DNA of 39,924 bases from Candidatus Moduliflexus flocculans (GTDB lineage Bacteria; Moduliflexota; Moduliflexia; Moduliflexales; Moduliflexaceae). The notes under the pieces are model-generated. The model was not told where the DNA came from. It saw only the letters and a program-made list of their open reading frames with translations, and did no database searches. Shown here one piece after another: positions 15,498 through 24,926 of this stretch; position 1 is the stretch's first letter; every line of letters starts with the position of its first letter. The stretch covers positions 55,984-95,907 of the forward strand of contig DF820458.1 of NCBI GenBank assembly GCA_000739515.1, read 5' to 3'. The translations under genes were made by a program, and so were the position numbers.

Positions 15498-17615
15498 CTA
15501 TGCGCTCTCTTTTATGACTATCGGAATTGCCAGACGCACTTGCGTTCCGACCGCCACCTGGCTGGACACAGAAATCGTTCCCTCGTATTTATTTAAAATG
15601 CCGTACACCACCGACAACCCTAACCCTGTGCCTTCTCCGCCGTTTTTGGTTGTATAAAACGGATCAAAAATGCGCGGCAGATGTTCTTCGGGAATTCCGA
15701 TGCCGGTATCTTTCACCATGACGACAATCTGAGCGTTCTGCGCGTCCTGTGTTGTGCTGATCGTAATCGCGCCATGCTGATCAATCGCCTGCATCGCGTT
15801 TTTTAAGAGATTGATCATCACTTGTTTTAATTCGTCGGGGCTGATACGAGCAAAGGGAAGCCCTTCTGCGAAATCGGTGACAAGGTCAATTTTCTGCGTT
15901 TTTTTCAGGGAATACGAAATCAGCGTCAACGTCTCGTTGACGATATGGTTCACGTCCGCGCTCAATGGCTCATGGTGATACGACGACGAAAAATCGAGCA
16001 GATGCTTGACAATGGCCGCAATCCGCCGAGTTTCTTTTTCGATCCAGCGCAGCGAGACGCACTTGTCGCGATCTGTTTCCTCGCCAATCAAGTTCTGCAC
16101 ATTGGTCATGATAGAACTGAGCGGATTATTGATTTCATGAGCGACTCCGGCGGAGAGCATACTGATGGACGACAGCTTTTCCGCCTGAAAAATCTTTTCT
16201 TCAAATTCCAGCTTTTTGCTGATATTTTCCAGCACGACCACGCAGCCCGCAGGCGCGGTGGATGCTGCGCCATCGTCTTCGTGACTGATAATCGGGTAAC
16301 ATTTCATTTCATAGACCTGATGCGGCAATCTGCGGAATATTTTGGAAAAATCCTGTCGTTCATTGCGCAGCATAACACCAAGCTGCGCCACGGTTTCATC
16401 ATCGAACAATTCAGGCGCAATTTCAGCGGCAGGCTGGCCGATAATGGCGGCATCTTCCAGGCCAACGTATTCCAAAAACGCGCGATTGACCTTCTCGACA
16501 ATTAATGCGGCGTTAATAATCACGATGCCCGCGCGAATGGATTGAATAACATTTTCATTATAGTCCTTCAACACCATAATTTCGTGAATATAGGCACGCA
16601 TTTGTTCTTTATCCCAGTGGAGCGTCCGCGCCATTTCGTTAAAGCCGCGCGCTAATTCCCCGATTTCGTCGCGCGAGTGGGATTCCAGCGCCGTGTCATA
16701 CGCGCCGGCACGGATGTTCTGCATTGCGCCGAGCAGCTTGCGAAGCGGATGCGTAATCGTCGTAGAAAAGAAGAAGCCGAATAACACGGAAAGCCCGGCA
16801 CTGAAGGCGATCACGCCCCAGAGCGCGCGTTTCAGAGCGGCGATCCGCATGATATAGGCGGCATTCGACAAGGTGACGCGCAAAAACAGGCGCTGGTGAT
16901 TCTCGAAGATTTCCACAGCCTGAAGCGCGGCATTTTCTCCAAGATGTTCCAATTCGATCTGATAAAGTGGACTGCTGCCGTTATACAGGGTAAATTGCGT
17001 TTCTAACGAGGCGCTGCGCGTGCCTGCAAGAAATGTGGCGGCGGAAAAAAACGCCACTTCAGATGGGCGATTCAGAACGAGTTTCTGGCAAAATTCGGAA
17101 TCAATCCGTTTGATTAAAAACACTTCTGGCAGGCGAAAATCAGAGGCATCCGCAGAAGCGCGCAATGACCATCGCAGGAAGCCGACCAGACATAATTGCT
17201 CCCCGATAAAACGAACTTCTACATACGGATGCGGCCTGCGATTTTTGAGACTCGCCAGTTCTTGCGGCAAAAAATGGTTCGCGCTGATAGGAATTATTTC
17301 GAAATCGTTCTTTTGACCAAATCTGAGCAGGATCAGATCAATCCCTGCGCCTGCGGCGGCTTGCTGCCAATCAGCGACGAACGCCTGCCAATTCGACGAC
17401 GGAGGCTGCTGATAAATTTTGATCAAGACTTTCCAGAAATTGCGTTTCCAGGCCACATAATTCTCTCGAACGCTCTGCACCTCTGTTTTAAGCTCTTTCA
17501 GCGCGTCATTCGTGTTATCGCGCCGGGTCATATTGGTCAACAAGCCGACCATCAGGCTGGACTGCACGGCAACCACTCCAACAAAACCGAACAATATTTT
17601 GGTGAATAACTTCAT
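15498..17615 (-). CDS. Membrane sensor histidine kinase (HAMP-PAS)
   Basis: A 705-residue kinase. A first membrane segment near 5-27 is followed by about 240 periplasmic residues of no recognised family. A second membrane segment (VIAFSAGLSVLFGFFFSTTI, about 268-288), a HAMP domain (DEIGELARGFNEMARTL), a PAS domain (about 350-460), the phosphoacceptor box SAGVAHEINNPLSSI (His near 493) and an ATPase domain with N-box NLLKNAMQAI, DTGIGIP, FDPFYTTK and GTGLGLS follow. The gene starts 6 bases after the stop of the lipoprotein binding-protein gene, so the two are co-made. The pairing suggests that the kinase reads the ligand state of that binding protein, as TorT-TorS and LuxP-LuxQ do. The partner regulator is encoded next. 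Confidence 0.92.
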   Translation of the reverse strand: MKLFTKILFGFVGVVAVQSSLMVGLLTNMTRRDNTNDALKELKTEVQSVRENYVAWKRNFWKVLIKIYQQPPSSNWQAFVADWQQAAAGAGIDLILLRFGQKNDFEIIPISANHFLPQELASLKNRRPHPYVEVRFIGEQLCLVGFLRWSLRASADASDFRLPEVFLIKRIDSEFCQKLVLNRPSEVAFFSAATFLAGTRSASLETQFTLYNGSSPLYQIELEHLGENAALQAVEIFENHQRLFLRVTLSNAAYIMRIAALKRALWGVIAFSAGLSVLFGFFFSTTITHPLRKLLGAMQNIRAGAYDTALESHSRDEIGELARGFNEMARTLHWDKEQMRAYIHEIMVLKDYNENVIQSIRAGIVIINAALIVEKVNRAFLEYVGLEDAAIIGQPAAEIAPELFDDETVAQLGVMLRNERQDFSKIFRRLPHQVYEMKCYPIISHEDDGAASTAPAGCVVVLENISKKLEFEEKIFQAEKLSSISMLSAGVAHEINNPLSSIMTNVQNLIGEETDRDKCVSLRWIEKETRRIAAIVKHLLDFSSSYHHEPLSADVNHIVNETLTLISYSLKKTQKIDLVTDFAEGLPFARISPDELKQVMINLLKNAMQAIDQHGAITISTTQDAQNAQIVVMVKDTGIGIPEEHLPRIFDPFYTTKNGGEGTGLGLSVVYGILNKYEGTISVSSQVAVGTQVRLAIPIVIKESA

Positions 17616-17621
17616 GCGCGC

Positions 17622-18617
17622 CTACTGATAGACAAACTGCTGCATTGCAGGTTCGTTGACATTATCGAGGGTAAAAAACTCGAACCCGGAGATAATCTTT
17701 TTCGGCACCGGAGCTTGATGCGTGATGTATTTATGCGCCCATTCCACCGCCAACGCCCCCATTTCCGCAGGCTTTTGCGCCAATACTAAATCAACATGCC
17801 CGTCGCGAAGCGCTCCGATTAAGTCTGGCGTGGCGTCCCAGGCCGCGATTTTGACCGCGCCGGTCAGCCCGGTTTCAACAACCGCCTGATACGCCCCCTG
17901 CGCGCTGAACACATTCGTGCCAAACACGCCGACAATGTCAGGATTGGTTTGAAGAGCGTGCAGCGTTTGCGCTCTGGCGACGTCCTGCACATCGAGGCAA
18001 TAATCCACTTTCACGACTTCCATGTTGGGAAATTCGGCAATTCCGGCCAGAAAGCCTTTGACGCGCCCTTCTACTGAGGAAACGTCCGCGTTGGTGGTAT
18101 TCACATAGACCTTCCCGCTTTCGCCTAACAGCCGCGCTAAATTTTCCGCGATTTTCTTTCCGCCCAATTCGTTATCCGTGCCTATATAGGAAAGAGGAAA
18201 GGCGTAATCGGCGCTTTTCGAATAATCGCCATCTCCCAAAAATGTGTCAACGGTAATAATGGGAATGCCGCGTGTAGCAAACGCTTTCAGCGGCGCAGTC
18301 AGGGCATCTACGGACGTCGGCGCGATCAGGATCGCGTCAATTTTTTCGCGCGCCGCGAGCGTGTCTAACACGGAAATTTGGGTGCGCGGCCCCCAGGTGG
18401 CAGGGTAATCGGACACGATGAAGGTGATGCCAAGCGCTTCAGCCATTTGACGCGCCCCGCGTTCCATCGCATAATAAAACGGGTCAGCAACGCCAGGGAC
18501 AAACGCAAATGTCAATGGGACATCTTCCGGCTGTTTTCTCGCGCATGACATCACGATGCCCGCCATCACACTCAGAAGCACCAGCGCCAGCCGCGAATAT
18601 TGAAAAATCTGGTTCAT
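17622..18617 (-). CDS. Lipoprotein sugar-binding protein, probable sensor copy
   Basis: A 331-residue type I periplasmic binding protein, closely similar over its whole length to the transport protein at 3090-4070. Both share the stretches PGVADPFY, VFSAQGAY, WDAT, LVLAQKPAE and GALAVEW. The N-terminus differs: a hydrophobic leader ends in MSC with Cys 25, a lipobox-like site, so the mature protein is probably lipid-anchored rather than soluble. No permease or ATPase gene is nearby; the neighbours are sensor kinases. This fits a receptor role, presenting the same sugar to the kinase encoded 6 bases downstream. The lipobox has Met at -2, so anchoring is likely rather than certain. Confidence 0.87.
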   Translation of the reverse strand: MNQIFQYSRLALVLLSVMAGIVMSCARKQPEDVPLTFAFVPGVADPFYYAMERGARQMAEALGITFIVSDYPATWGPRTQISVLDTLAAREKIDAILIAPTSVDALTAPLKAFATRGIPIITVDTFLGDGDYSKSADYAFPLSYIGTDNELGGKKIAENLARLLGESGKVYVNTTNADVSSVEGRVKGFLAGIAEFPNMEVVKVDYCLDVQDVARAQTLHALQTNPDIVGVFGTNVFSAQGAYQAVVETGLTGAVKIAAWDATPDLIGALRDGHVDLVLAQKPAEMGALAVEWAHKYITHQAPVPKKIISGFEFFTLDNVNEPAMQQFVYQ

Positions 18618-18665
18618 AGAGACCGTTCCACTTTATGGCGCATCACAGAAAACACGGAGAGATTG

Positions 18666-20078
18666 TCAGCGCAGATTCAGCGCGGGATTTGCGAGAAACG
18701 GAAGGCGAATCGTAAATTGTGTGCCTTGCCCCGGAGCGCTGTCGCAAACGATCTGCCCGTGAAGTTTTTGAGAAATCAGCGTTTGCACGATGTATAACCC
18801 TAACCCCGTTCCCCCACTTCCTCGTTTGGTGGTAAAAAACGGCTCAAAAATTCGCGAGAGCGCGGCGCCCTCGATCCCTTTTCCATTATCATGATACACA
18901 AATTGCAATTCTTCTTTCGTTCGCGTCACCGCTATCGTAATTTTTCCGCTTTCGATCTCTTCAAAGCCATGTTGCAATGAATTCGAGACTAAATGCGTGA
19001 AAATATGGAGGAAAATTCCCGGATAACTCACAATTTCAATTTCCTCTGGACACTGAAGAACGATTTGATGCTGCGACTGTCGAACCTGGAGAAATACAAA
19101 AATATCTTGAAGCATCTTTTTCAGAGGAAAGACGACTTTTTCGAATTCGGTCTGTTGTAATGCGGTATTTTTGAAATACTGAATAAAGGAAGAGACCTTA
19201 TTGAGATTTTGAAGAGCGGTGTGTACGGCCTTTCGTGAAGACGTAAAATAATTTTCGAAGTCGGCGCGGGTTAACGTTCTTTGCAGGTATTCGCGTTCGA
19301 GCGTATCTATTTTTTCTAACAGCAGAGAGGTGACGGTCACGCTCAATCCAAGCGGCGTATTCATTTGATGGGCAATGCTGGCGGTCAAGCCTGCCAGTGC
19401 CGTGATTTTCTCCGATTCGATCAATTGCTGCTGCACATCTTTCAGATTGGCCAGCGTCTCTTGCAATTGCCCATTGATCGCATAAAGTTCGGCAGTTCGC
19501 TCTGCCACGCGCTGCTCAAGTTCAGCATTCAGCCTGCGGATTTGTTCTTCGTGCTGCTTGCGTTCCGTGATGTCATGAATCGCGTTCAGCACGCATGCTT
19601 CATTTTTGAACCGAATCGGCTGCGCAAACAATTCTCCCCAGAACGTGGTGCCATCCTCGCGTTGTCCTTGAAAATCGTAATGTCGCAGCGAACCTGCTGA
19701 GGCGAACTGTTCCAAAATGGTGACGGCATCGGTTTGAAGATAAATATCGCTGAATTTTTGTTGGAAAAAGGCCGGGAAATCGTAGCCGAACAGGAGGCAG
19801 GCAGGCATGTTCGCATAGACGATCCGGTCATCAGACAAACGAACGATCACCATCGCAATCGGCACAGTTTCAAGAATCAGCCGAAACTGTTGCTCGTTTT
19901 CTTGAAGCGTGGCTTCGATTCTATTTAATAAGTCATCCTCGACGACATCAGAATGGGCAATCGCCACATCCGATAAGATTTCAAGGTCTGCGTTTTCTCG
20001 TTGCAAGCGGCGCACTTCCTGCAACAAGGTGGCATTTTCTCGTTGTAACTTGTCAATCAAGTGTTCTCCGCGATTCAT
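18666..20078 (-). CDS. Soluble PAS-domain histidine kinase
   Basis: A 470-residue cytoplasmic kinase without membrane segments. An N-terminal coiled coil (about 5-40) leads to a PAS domain (about 62-174, ending IHDITERK), a second coiled coil (EQRVAERTAEL), a phosphoacceptor box SIAHQMNTPLG (His 237) and an ATPase domain with VSNSLQHG, DNGKGIEG, FEPFFTTKRG and GTGLGLYI. I start it at 20078, where the ATG overlaps the stop of the STAS-like gene by four bases; a longer frame to 20141 would overlap that gene by 67 bases. It is coupled to the STAS-like and HATPase-like genes upstream and precedes the lipoprotein gene by 48 bases. Its regulator target is unknown. Confidence 0.88.
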   Translation of the reverse strand: MNRGEHLIDKLQRENATLLQEVRRLQRENADLEILSDVAIAHSDVVEDDLLNRIEATLQENEQQFRLILETVPIAMVIVRLSDDRIVYANMPACLLFGYDFPAFFQQKFSDIYLQTDAVTILEQFASAGSLRHYDFQGQREDGTTFWGELFAQPIRFKNEACVLNAIHDITERKQHEEQIRRLNAELEQRVAERTAELYAINGQLQETLANLKDVQQQLIESEKITALAGLTASIAHQMNTPLGLSVTVTSLLLEKIDTLEREYLQRTLTRADFENYFTSSRKAVHTALQNLNKVSSFIQYFKNTALQQTEFEKVVFPLKKMLQDIFVFLQVRQSQHQIVLQCPEEIEIVSYPGIFLHIFTHLVSNSLQHGFEEIESGKITIAVTRTKEELQFVYHDNGKGIEGAALSRIFEPFFTTKRGSGGTGLGLYIVQTLISQKLHGQIVCDSAPGQGTQFTIRLPFLANPALNLR

Positions 20079-20422
20079 GAGATTTCTAAACGTAGTTCCG
20101 GCATGAGTCGCTGTAAATTTCGCAATGATTTGCTTTGCCATGGAAACGCTTCAGTTCCTTGCACGACGATGTCACTGTGCTTTTCATTCCGCACCCGAAT
20201 GACAAATTTCGACAGCGCATTGATTCCAGAGCTATTCAGAAATTGCAATTTTTTTAGCTGGACGGTGATGATTTTTGGCTTTTGCTCAGCCACCTCATCA
20301 AGCAACTCAATAATCGGCTCATAACTTGACGCTCCTAACAAACGCAGCGACCCTGTAAATTCAATCGTAGCTGTGCTCGGATCATAAAGAATCTGATATT
20401 CATCTCCGGTAACTTTCTTCAT
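20075..20422 (-). CDS. STAS-like protein (slr1659-type regulator)
   Basis: A 115-residue protein with a STAS-like pattern: an opening strand (ATIEFTGSLRL), a helix, the strand IITVQLKKLQFLN and the loop NSSGINAL (63-70), where anti-sigma antagonists carry the phosphorylated serine. It resembles the slr1659-type small regulators that are encoded beside an HATPase-like partner. Here that partner starts upstream and ends 6 bases before this gene. By family logic the pair would form a phosphorylation-controlled partner switch, but the client is not known. The end overlaps the start of the PAS kinase. Confidence 0.75.
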   Translation of the reverse strand: MKKVTGDEYQILYDPSTATIEFTGSLRLLGASSYEPIIELLDEVAEQKPKIITVQLKKLQFLNSSGINALSKFVIRVRNEKHSDIVVQGTEAFPWQSKSLRNLQRLMPELRLEIS

Positions 20423-20428
20423 AGCTGC

Positions 20429-21094
20429 TTACTCCTTATGATGTGCGGTCTTTCTCTCTTCTTCAAATGGCAATCGAATCACTGCCATAACAGTGACGGT
20501 CATGAGCGGCGAGATGGCGTCAAATTCCTCAAATTTCCAGGCCAATTCTACGTGATAATCGTTTAATAATGTTAATAATCCTAAGCGAGAAATCGAATTA
20601 TCGCGGCTGCACGCATTGGCTTCTAATTGCTGCAAATATAATTCTGCGGGATCATTCGCGATGACCGTTCGAACATAGTCTTGAAATCGCAAAGACGCCG
20701 CATGCGACAGGCCGTTCGTGACGTAAAACCGTAACGCTTGCTTTGATAATGACATCCGAAAAGATACAGGGCAGACATCATAACCATCATCGCGAAATTT
20801 CATCGTATTTTCTAAGAGTTCATTCGCGATATAGGCAATAGTTCCTCGTATTTCATGCTGCCGGGCAACCGATACCGGGTTGCTTCCGGAAAAAAACGTC
20901 GTCCAATAATCAGCAAGAAAATCTGCTGAAAGTCCATTATTCCGCCATCGTTCCTGAAGCGAATGATTCTTTCCCCAAAAGATCAGGGATAAATATTCTT
21001 CACGATCATCCGCGTCTATAAAATTTCCAAACACGATGGACATCCTCCGGTTCTCCATTGTTTGAGAAGGCGTGCATTGGCAAGCTGAGATCAT
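20429..21094 (-). CDS. HATPase-like partner (slr1658-type / DUF6272-like regulator)
   Basis: A 221-residue soluble protein. The block IANELLENTMKFRDDG (89-104) resembles the N-box of GHKL ATPases such as anti-sigma kinases. The last third (SRLGLLTLLNDY) can stand in for the glycine-rich lid. Length and position before a STAS-like gene match the slr1658-type family of cyanobacteria and sensor-rich bacteria. It would bind or phosphorylate the STAS-like protein encoded next; this is inferred. The start at 21094 has AGAGG 6 bases upstream; an internal ATG (residue 18) directly follows GGAGG and is an alternative. The 184 bases upstream, before the second chemoreceptor's 3' end, hold the likely promoter of the signalling run. 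Confidence 0.72.
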   Translation of the reverse strand: MISACQCTPSQTMENRRMSIVFGNFIDADDREEYLSLIFWGKNHSLQERWRNNGLSADFLADYWTTFFSGSNPVSVARQHEIRGTIAYIANELLENTMKFRDDGYDVCPVSFRMSLSKQALRFYVTNGLSHAASLRFQDYVRTVIANDPAELYLQQLEANACSRDNSISRLGLLTLLNDYHVELAWKFEEFDAISPLMTVTVMAVIRLPFEEERKTAHHKE

Positions 21095-21278
21095 TCACAA
21101 CCTCTGCTCTTTCTCCGCCATTGTCAAGATAAAAATCTTTCTGTCAACCGTCACTATCGTTATTCAACGCTAAGCAAAAGGGAGACGCTGTTTCAAGAGA
21201 CATCTTGCGGGAGTTTGCGTTTAAACCCAACCAACAAAATTCCGTTTCAATGGGGCAAGGCAACGTCTTCGACGGGAA

Positions 21279-22757
21279 TTACAACGCAAAACGCTCAAGC
21301 AATCCATGCAGTTGATTGGCTAATAATCCTAATTCATCGGCGGCCATCAAAATTAATACCGCCTGATCGGAGGTATTTTGTACGGCATTTGCAACTTCTC
21401 CAATCGCAGTTGAAACCTCATTCGTTCCAGAAGCCGCATACGCGATTTCATGCGAAATCGTGTTGGTCGTCGTCGTCTGTTGTTCCACTGCCGACGCAAT
21501 TTGCCGCATCACGCGATAAATTTCATCGGTAATATTCGTCACATCCAGCATGGCGGCGACAGCCCCGCGGCTCCCTTGCTGAATCGCGCCAATCTTCCGG
21601 GTAATATCATCGGCAGAGACGGCGATCTCTCGCGCCAATTCTTTCACTTCGTTAGCAACGACCGCAAAGCCTCGACCGGTTTCGCCAGCGCGGGCGGCTT
21701 CAATTGCCGCGTTTAACGCCAACAAATTGGTTTGCTGGGTAATCGCCGTGATCATTTGCGTGATCTCGCCAATTTCACGCGACTGCGTCTCTAATTGCGT
21801 AATAATTTGCGTCACGCCGTCAGTTTTTTGAACAGCCGCGGTGATAATTTCGGCGATGTTGTGCGTATTTTGAGAGATTTCCCGGCTGCTGCCGGAGAGT
21901 TGTTCCGTCGCTACCGCAATGTTATTGACCAACTGATTAATCTGCGCGCTGGTTTCTGACACAAGCTTCACGTTCTGAGCCGCCTGGCGCGAATCTTCAG
22001 CCATATCTTTGCTGATTGCCTTCAAATTTTCAGACGCATCCCAGAACTGGCCGGATTCCGTCATGATTTCAGCCAACACATTTCGCAGTTCCGACAATCT
22101 CCGCATCGCATTCCCTAACAGATCATGTTCATCGCGTATGGCAAGTTCCTGCCGAAAATTGCCATCTGCCAGGGCATTGGCAATCGAAACCATCTGCTGA
22201 AAATAGCGAACGAGATCGCCGAATATCTGCCCAAATTCATCGGCATCTGCCGCTGACGAAAATGTGTTATCAGGCAATTTGCCTTCGGATAATTGCCGAA
22301 GATGTCTGGCCATATTTTCCAAGCGCTCCAACATCTGAAGGAGCATGGGAAACTCGCCATGCGCTGGCAACAAGGCATCGCGACCTTCAGTCGCTCGCCC
22401 TCTTGATATGCTGCGCTCTGCCTTCGCAGAACTCGTTTTTTCAAACAATTGACGCCGGGCTGCGGCAAGATTTCCTTGCGCGATAGAAGCGCATACGAGC
22501 GCGAATGCGCGCCTCGTTTTCTCAATGCGATGAGCAACCATCCAGGAAATCAGCGCAACGCTCACGACAATGCCGACGCCGCCGATCAGCCAAATGAAAT
22601 GATAGCGCTGCCAGAGCTGCGCCCATAACGCGCGGTGTTCCAATTGCTGCGCCGTATCGAGATGCGCGTACCAGATCAAAGTCAGGATCGCCATGAGGAG
22701 GCCAGGGCATAATCCTGCCATCAACGCTCCTATATACACGCGCTGTTGCATTTTCAT
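21279..22757 (-). CDS. Methyl-accepting chemotaxis-like protein, small periplasmic loop
   Basis: A 492-residue receptor-like protein. Two membrane segments (about 8-29 and 54-74) enclose only about 25 residues, so there is no periplasmic sensor domain. A long linker with HAMP-like helices (about 75-230) follows, then the signalling helices with the tip [20 protein letters not shown] (about 340-360). It probably senses a cytoplasmic or membrane signal, or is driven by a partner. The C-terminus ends soon after the coiled coil and lacks a CheR-binding pentapeptide. It lies 55 bases after lgt on the same strand and before the slr1658-type gene. Confidence 0.88.
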   Translation of the reverse strand: MKMQQRVYIGALMAGLCPGLLMAILTLIWYAHLDTAQQLEHRALWAQLWQRYHFIWLIGGVGIVVSVALISWMVAHRIEKTRRAFALVCASIAQGNLAAARRQLFEKTSSAKAERSISRGRATEGRDALLPAHGEFPMLLQMLERLENMARHLRQLSEGKLPDNTFSSAADADEFGQIFGDLVRYFQQMVSIANALADGNFRQELAIRDEHDLLGNAMRRLSELRNVLAEIMTESGQFWDASENLKAISKDMAEDSRQAAQNVKLVSETSAQINQLVNNIAVATEQLSGSSREISQNTHNIAEIITAAVQKTDGVTQIITQLETQSREIGEITQMITAITQQTNLLALNAAIEAARAGETGRGFAVVANEVKELAREIAVSADDITRKIGAIQQGSRGAVAAMLDVTNITDEIYRVMRQIASAVEQQTTTTNTISHEIAYAASGTNEVSTAIGEVANAVQNTSDQAVLILMAADELGLLANQLHGLLERFAL

Positions 22758-22812
22758 AACCAGAATTCCTTCTATTCCGCGAATATTCAGAAGATGCTCA
22801 CTGTCGGAAAAT

Positions 22813-23544
22813 CTACTGCTGCCGCATGCGAATCAGCACGCCAGCGCCTGCGATCAACGCGATGCCGATGGCAATGTATTGGGGAATCGTCATGCCCAGA
22901 AATCGCGCAGGATCATCGCGATATATATCAACGGCCACGCGAAGACATGAACTCAAAAAGAGGTAGATTCCGCACACACAGCCAGGAGGAAGTGGCTTTC
23001 GGTTTAACCGCATCAGCCCAAACATCAGCGCGAAATTGCCAAGCCCTTCATACAGTTGAATCGGATGCCGGAAGTCTCCATACAACGGAACAGCCCAAGG
23101 CACAGAGGAAACCACGCCATAATCACACCCATTTAACAGGCATCCGATGCGCATGAACAGCATCGCGACAGCTAATCCCGGAGCAAGAGCGTCAGCCAGA
23201 CGCCAGAACGCGATCTGACGATAACGCGCTATCGTCACGATAACAAGGCCGCCAGCGACTAATCCACCGTGAAAAGAAAATCCGCCATTAAATATCTGTG
23301 AAAGGGGGTTTTTGTCAAGAGGAAAACTTATGGACTGCTTATCTATCACGATGAACAGGAAACGAGCGCCGATGAATGACGCCAAAAACCCCCAGAGGAT
23401 CAGATCAATCAACGCTTTCGCAGAATATCCAAACCGTTCGCCTTCATGAAGAGCGACGATAACTCCTGCGACAAACGCGATAATCATCAACACGGATTGG
23501 GAATAAATCAGGAATGATGACGTTTCAAACAGGATGGGATACAT
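22813..23544 (-). CDS. lgt: Prolipoprotein diacylglyceryl transferase
   Basis: A 243-residue polytopic membrane enzyme that transfers diacylglycerol from phosphatidylglycerol to the lipobox cysteine of prolipoproteins, the first step of lipoprotein maturation. Family landmarks are [11 protein letters not shown] (HGG at 92-94), [12 protein letters not shown] (132-143), HPIQLYE (160-166) and the arginine-containing [11 protein letters not shown] near 201-211. At 243 residues it is shorter than E. coli Lgt (291) but retains the core. Lipoproteins encoded nearby (17622-18617 and 25981-26574) would be substrates. It may be a second, specialised copy, since this class of enzyme is often duplicated. 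Confidence 0.88.
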   Translation of the reverse strand: MYPILFETSSFLIYSQSVLMIIAFVAGVIVALHEGERFGYSAKALIDLILWGFLASFIGARFLFIVIDKQSISFPLDKNPLSQIFNGGFSFHGGLVAGGLVIVTIARYRQIAFWRLADALAPGLAVAMLFMRIGCLLNGCDYGVVSSVPWAVPLYGDFRHPIQLYEGLGNFALMFGLMRLNRKPLPPGCVCGIYLFLSSCLRVAVDIYRDDPARFLGMTIPQYIAIGIALIAGAGVLIRMRQQ

Positions 23545-23553
23545 CAGAATGGC

Positions 23554-23586
23554 ATTCCCGAAATCACTTGACGCGATTTCGGGAAT
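23554..23586 (-). terminator. Hairpin between secreted-protein gene and lgt
   Basis: ATTCCCGAAATC and GATTTCGGGAAT form a perfect 12-base stem around 9 bases, directly after the stop of the secreted-protein gene and 10 bases before the lgt start. There is no long T-run on the minus strand, so it may attenuate rather than stop transcription into lgt. Confidence 0.5.
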
Positions 23587-23595
23587 AAGCGGTAA

Positions 23596-24819
23596 TTAGT
23601 TCCGTCGTTTGCGTCGAACGATTAGACCCATCGGCAGAACAGCCCCGACAACTAACCCCAGGTTCATCAACGCGGAATATTGTGTCTGCGATTTGACACA
23701 CGGTTGGAAACACGTGGAACGAGTACATCCACTATTGCTGCCTTTGTTAAGCCGTTCCCAGAGCAACCGGCCTGTTGTTGGCGTTGAGACTTGACGATTA
23801 ATATAATACACAACATCCTGGATCGCATCGCAGGAATAATTCTCTGCAAAACCGATGCGAATGGCGCGTTCGCTCTGTCCATCGTGTTTCGTAATGCTAT
23901 CATATTGCGTTTGCGAGGTTGGGACAGCCGTCCTGGACATCAGAAAAGTTTTGACTGATTTCGTCGCCTGTCCATTGGCTGGAACGGAATAAGCTAAATC
24001 TTCCGCCATGACCACAGTGGCTGATGTCCGATCTTTCGGCGACAACACGTCACCGATTGCCAATTTGCGCGATGACGAGTATTGTGTGGTATTCGATGCC
24101 ACAAACGTCACAAATGTCGGACAGCTTGGCGTCGGCGTGGCAATTGCCTGGGGAGCTAATTCAGGAAAGGCCGCCCGCCAGACTTTCAATGCTTCTGTCG
24201 TCAATTGCACGTTGCCTTGCGTATAAAACAAAATCGCTTGCTGAATGCTCGCATGAAGCGCGCCCATGCGATTGCCGGTTCGAATCAATTGCTCTGCGAC
24301 ATGATTATGGTCAGCCAGCGAAATCATCCAGTAGCCACGTCCGCTACGATACACATACTGATTTCCCTTCGCGCCTTCGCGCTCGACTGGCGTAATCGCT
24401 CGAATCGTCACTGGATATTGACGCGAAGACGGATCGTTATATTGATTCAGCACATGATAACTCTCCTGACTCAACAGGTAGGTCTGTCCCCCGCCTTTTG
24501 TGGATATCTGCCGAGCATCGATATCTTGATACACCAGCATATCAAAAATCCTCCGTTCTCCGGGGTTCAAGGAAATATGGATATCTTGCCCGACAATGAG
24601 CTGCGGCGAGAGTTGATCATCATCCGTAATTTTCGCCACATCGCCAGCCTCCAGCGAAAATGTCTGTAATGTTCGTTCAGGATTAAAAATATAAACCCGT
24701 GCTGTTTGCGGGGATGACGCATTATTCCATTCAATTCTCCAATCTAACGCGGCGTCCGCGATAGGCCCCACTGCCAATACACAGCACCCCACTATCATCG
24801 CAATGATCGTTTTTTTCAT
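23596..24819 (-). CDS. Unrecognised secreted protein with sorting-like C-terminus
   Basis: I do not recognise this 407-residue protein. A signal peptide (MKKTIIAMIVGCCVLAVG, cleavage near ADA-A at 20-23) leads to an extracytoplasmic region with beta-rich stretches and a middle helical segment (about 170-230). Paired cysteines occur near the end (CTRSTCFQPC). The last 25 residues are a hydrophobic span followed by RRKRRN, the layout of a C-terminal sorting or anchoring tail, but the usual LPXTG or PEP motif is absent. The ATG at 24819 has GAGGAGG 9 bases upstream; an in-frame ATG directly after that site is an alternative. A good promoter lies at 24927-24955. Confidence 0.75.
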   Translation of the reverse strand: MKKTIIAMIVGCCVLAVGPIADAALDWRIEWNNASSPQTARVYIFNPERTLQTFSLEAGDVAKITDDDQLSPQLIVGQDIHISLNPGERRIFDMLVYQDIDARQISTKGGGQTYLLSQESYHVLNQYNDPSSRQYPVTIRAITPVEREGAKGNQYVYRSGRGYWMISLADHNHVAEQLIRTGNRMGALHASIQQAILFYTQGNVQLTTEALKVWRAAFPELAPQAIATPTPSCPTFVTFVASNTTQYSSSRKLAIGDVLSPKDRTSATVVMAEDLAYSVPANGQATKSVKTFLMSRTAVPTSQTQYDSITKHDGQSERAIRIGFAENYSCDAIQDVVYYINRQVSTPTTGRLLWERLNKGSNSGCTRSTCFQPCVKSQTQYSALMNLGLVVGAVLPMGLIVRRKRRN

Positions 24820-24926
24820 TCGCTCCATCCTCCTCAAAACGCGATTATTTTTAATGCTATTATTTTTCAGAAAGGATTGACAAAAACTCACATCCGTAAC
24901 TGGTTGATTTTAAGAACTTTTCAAGA

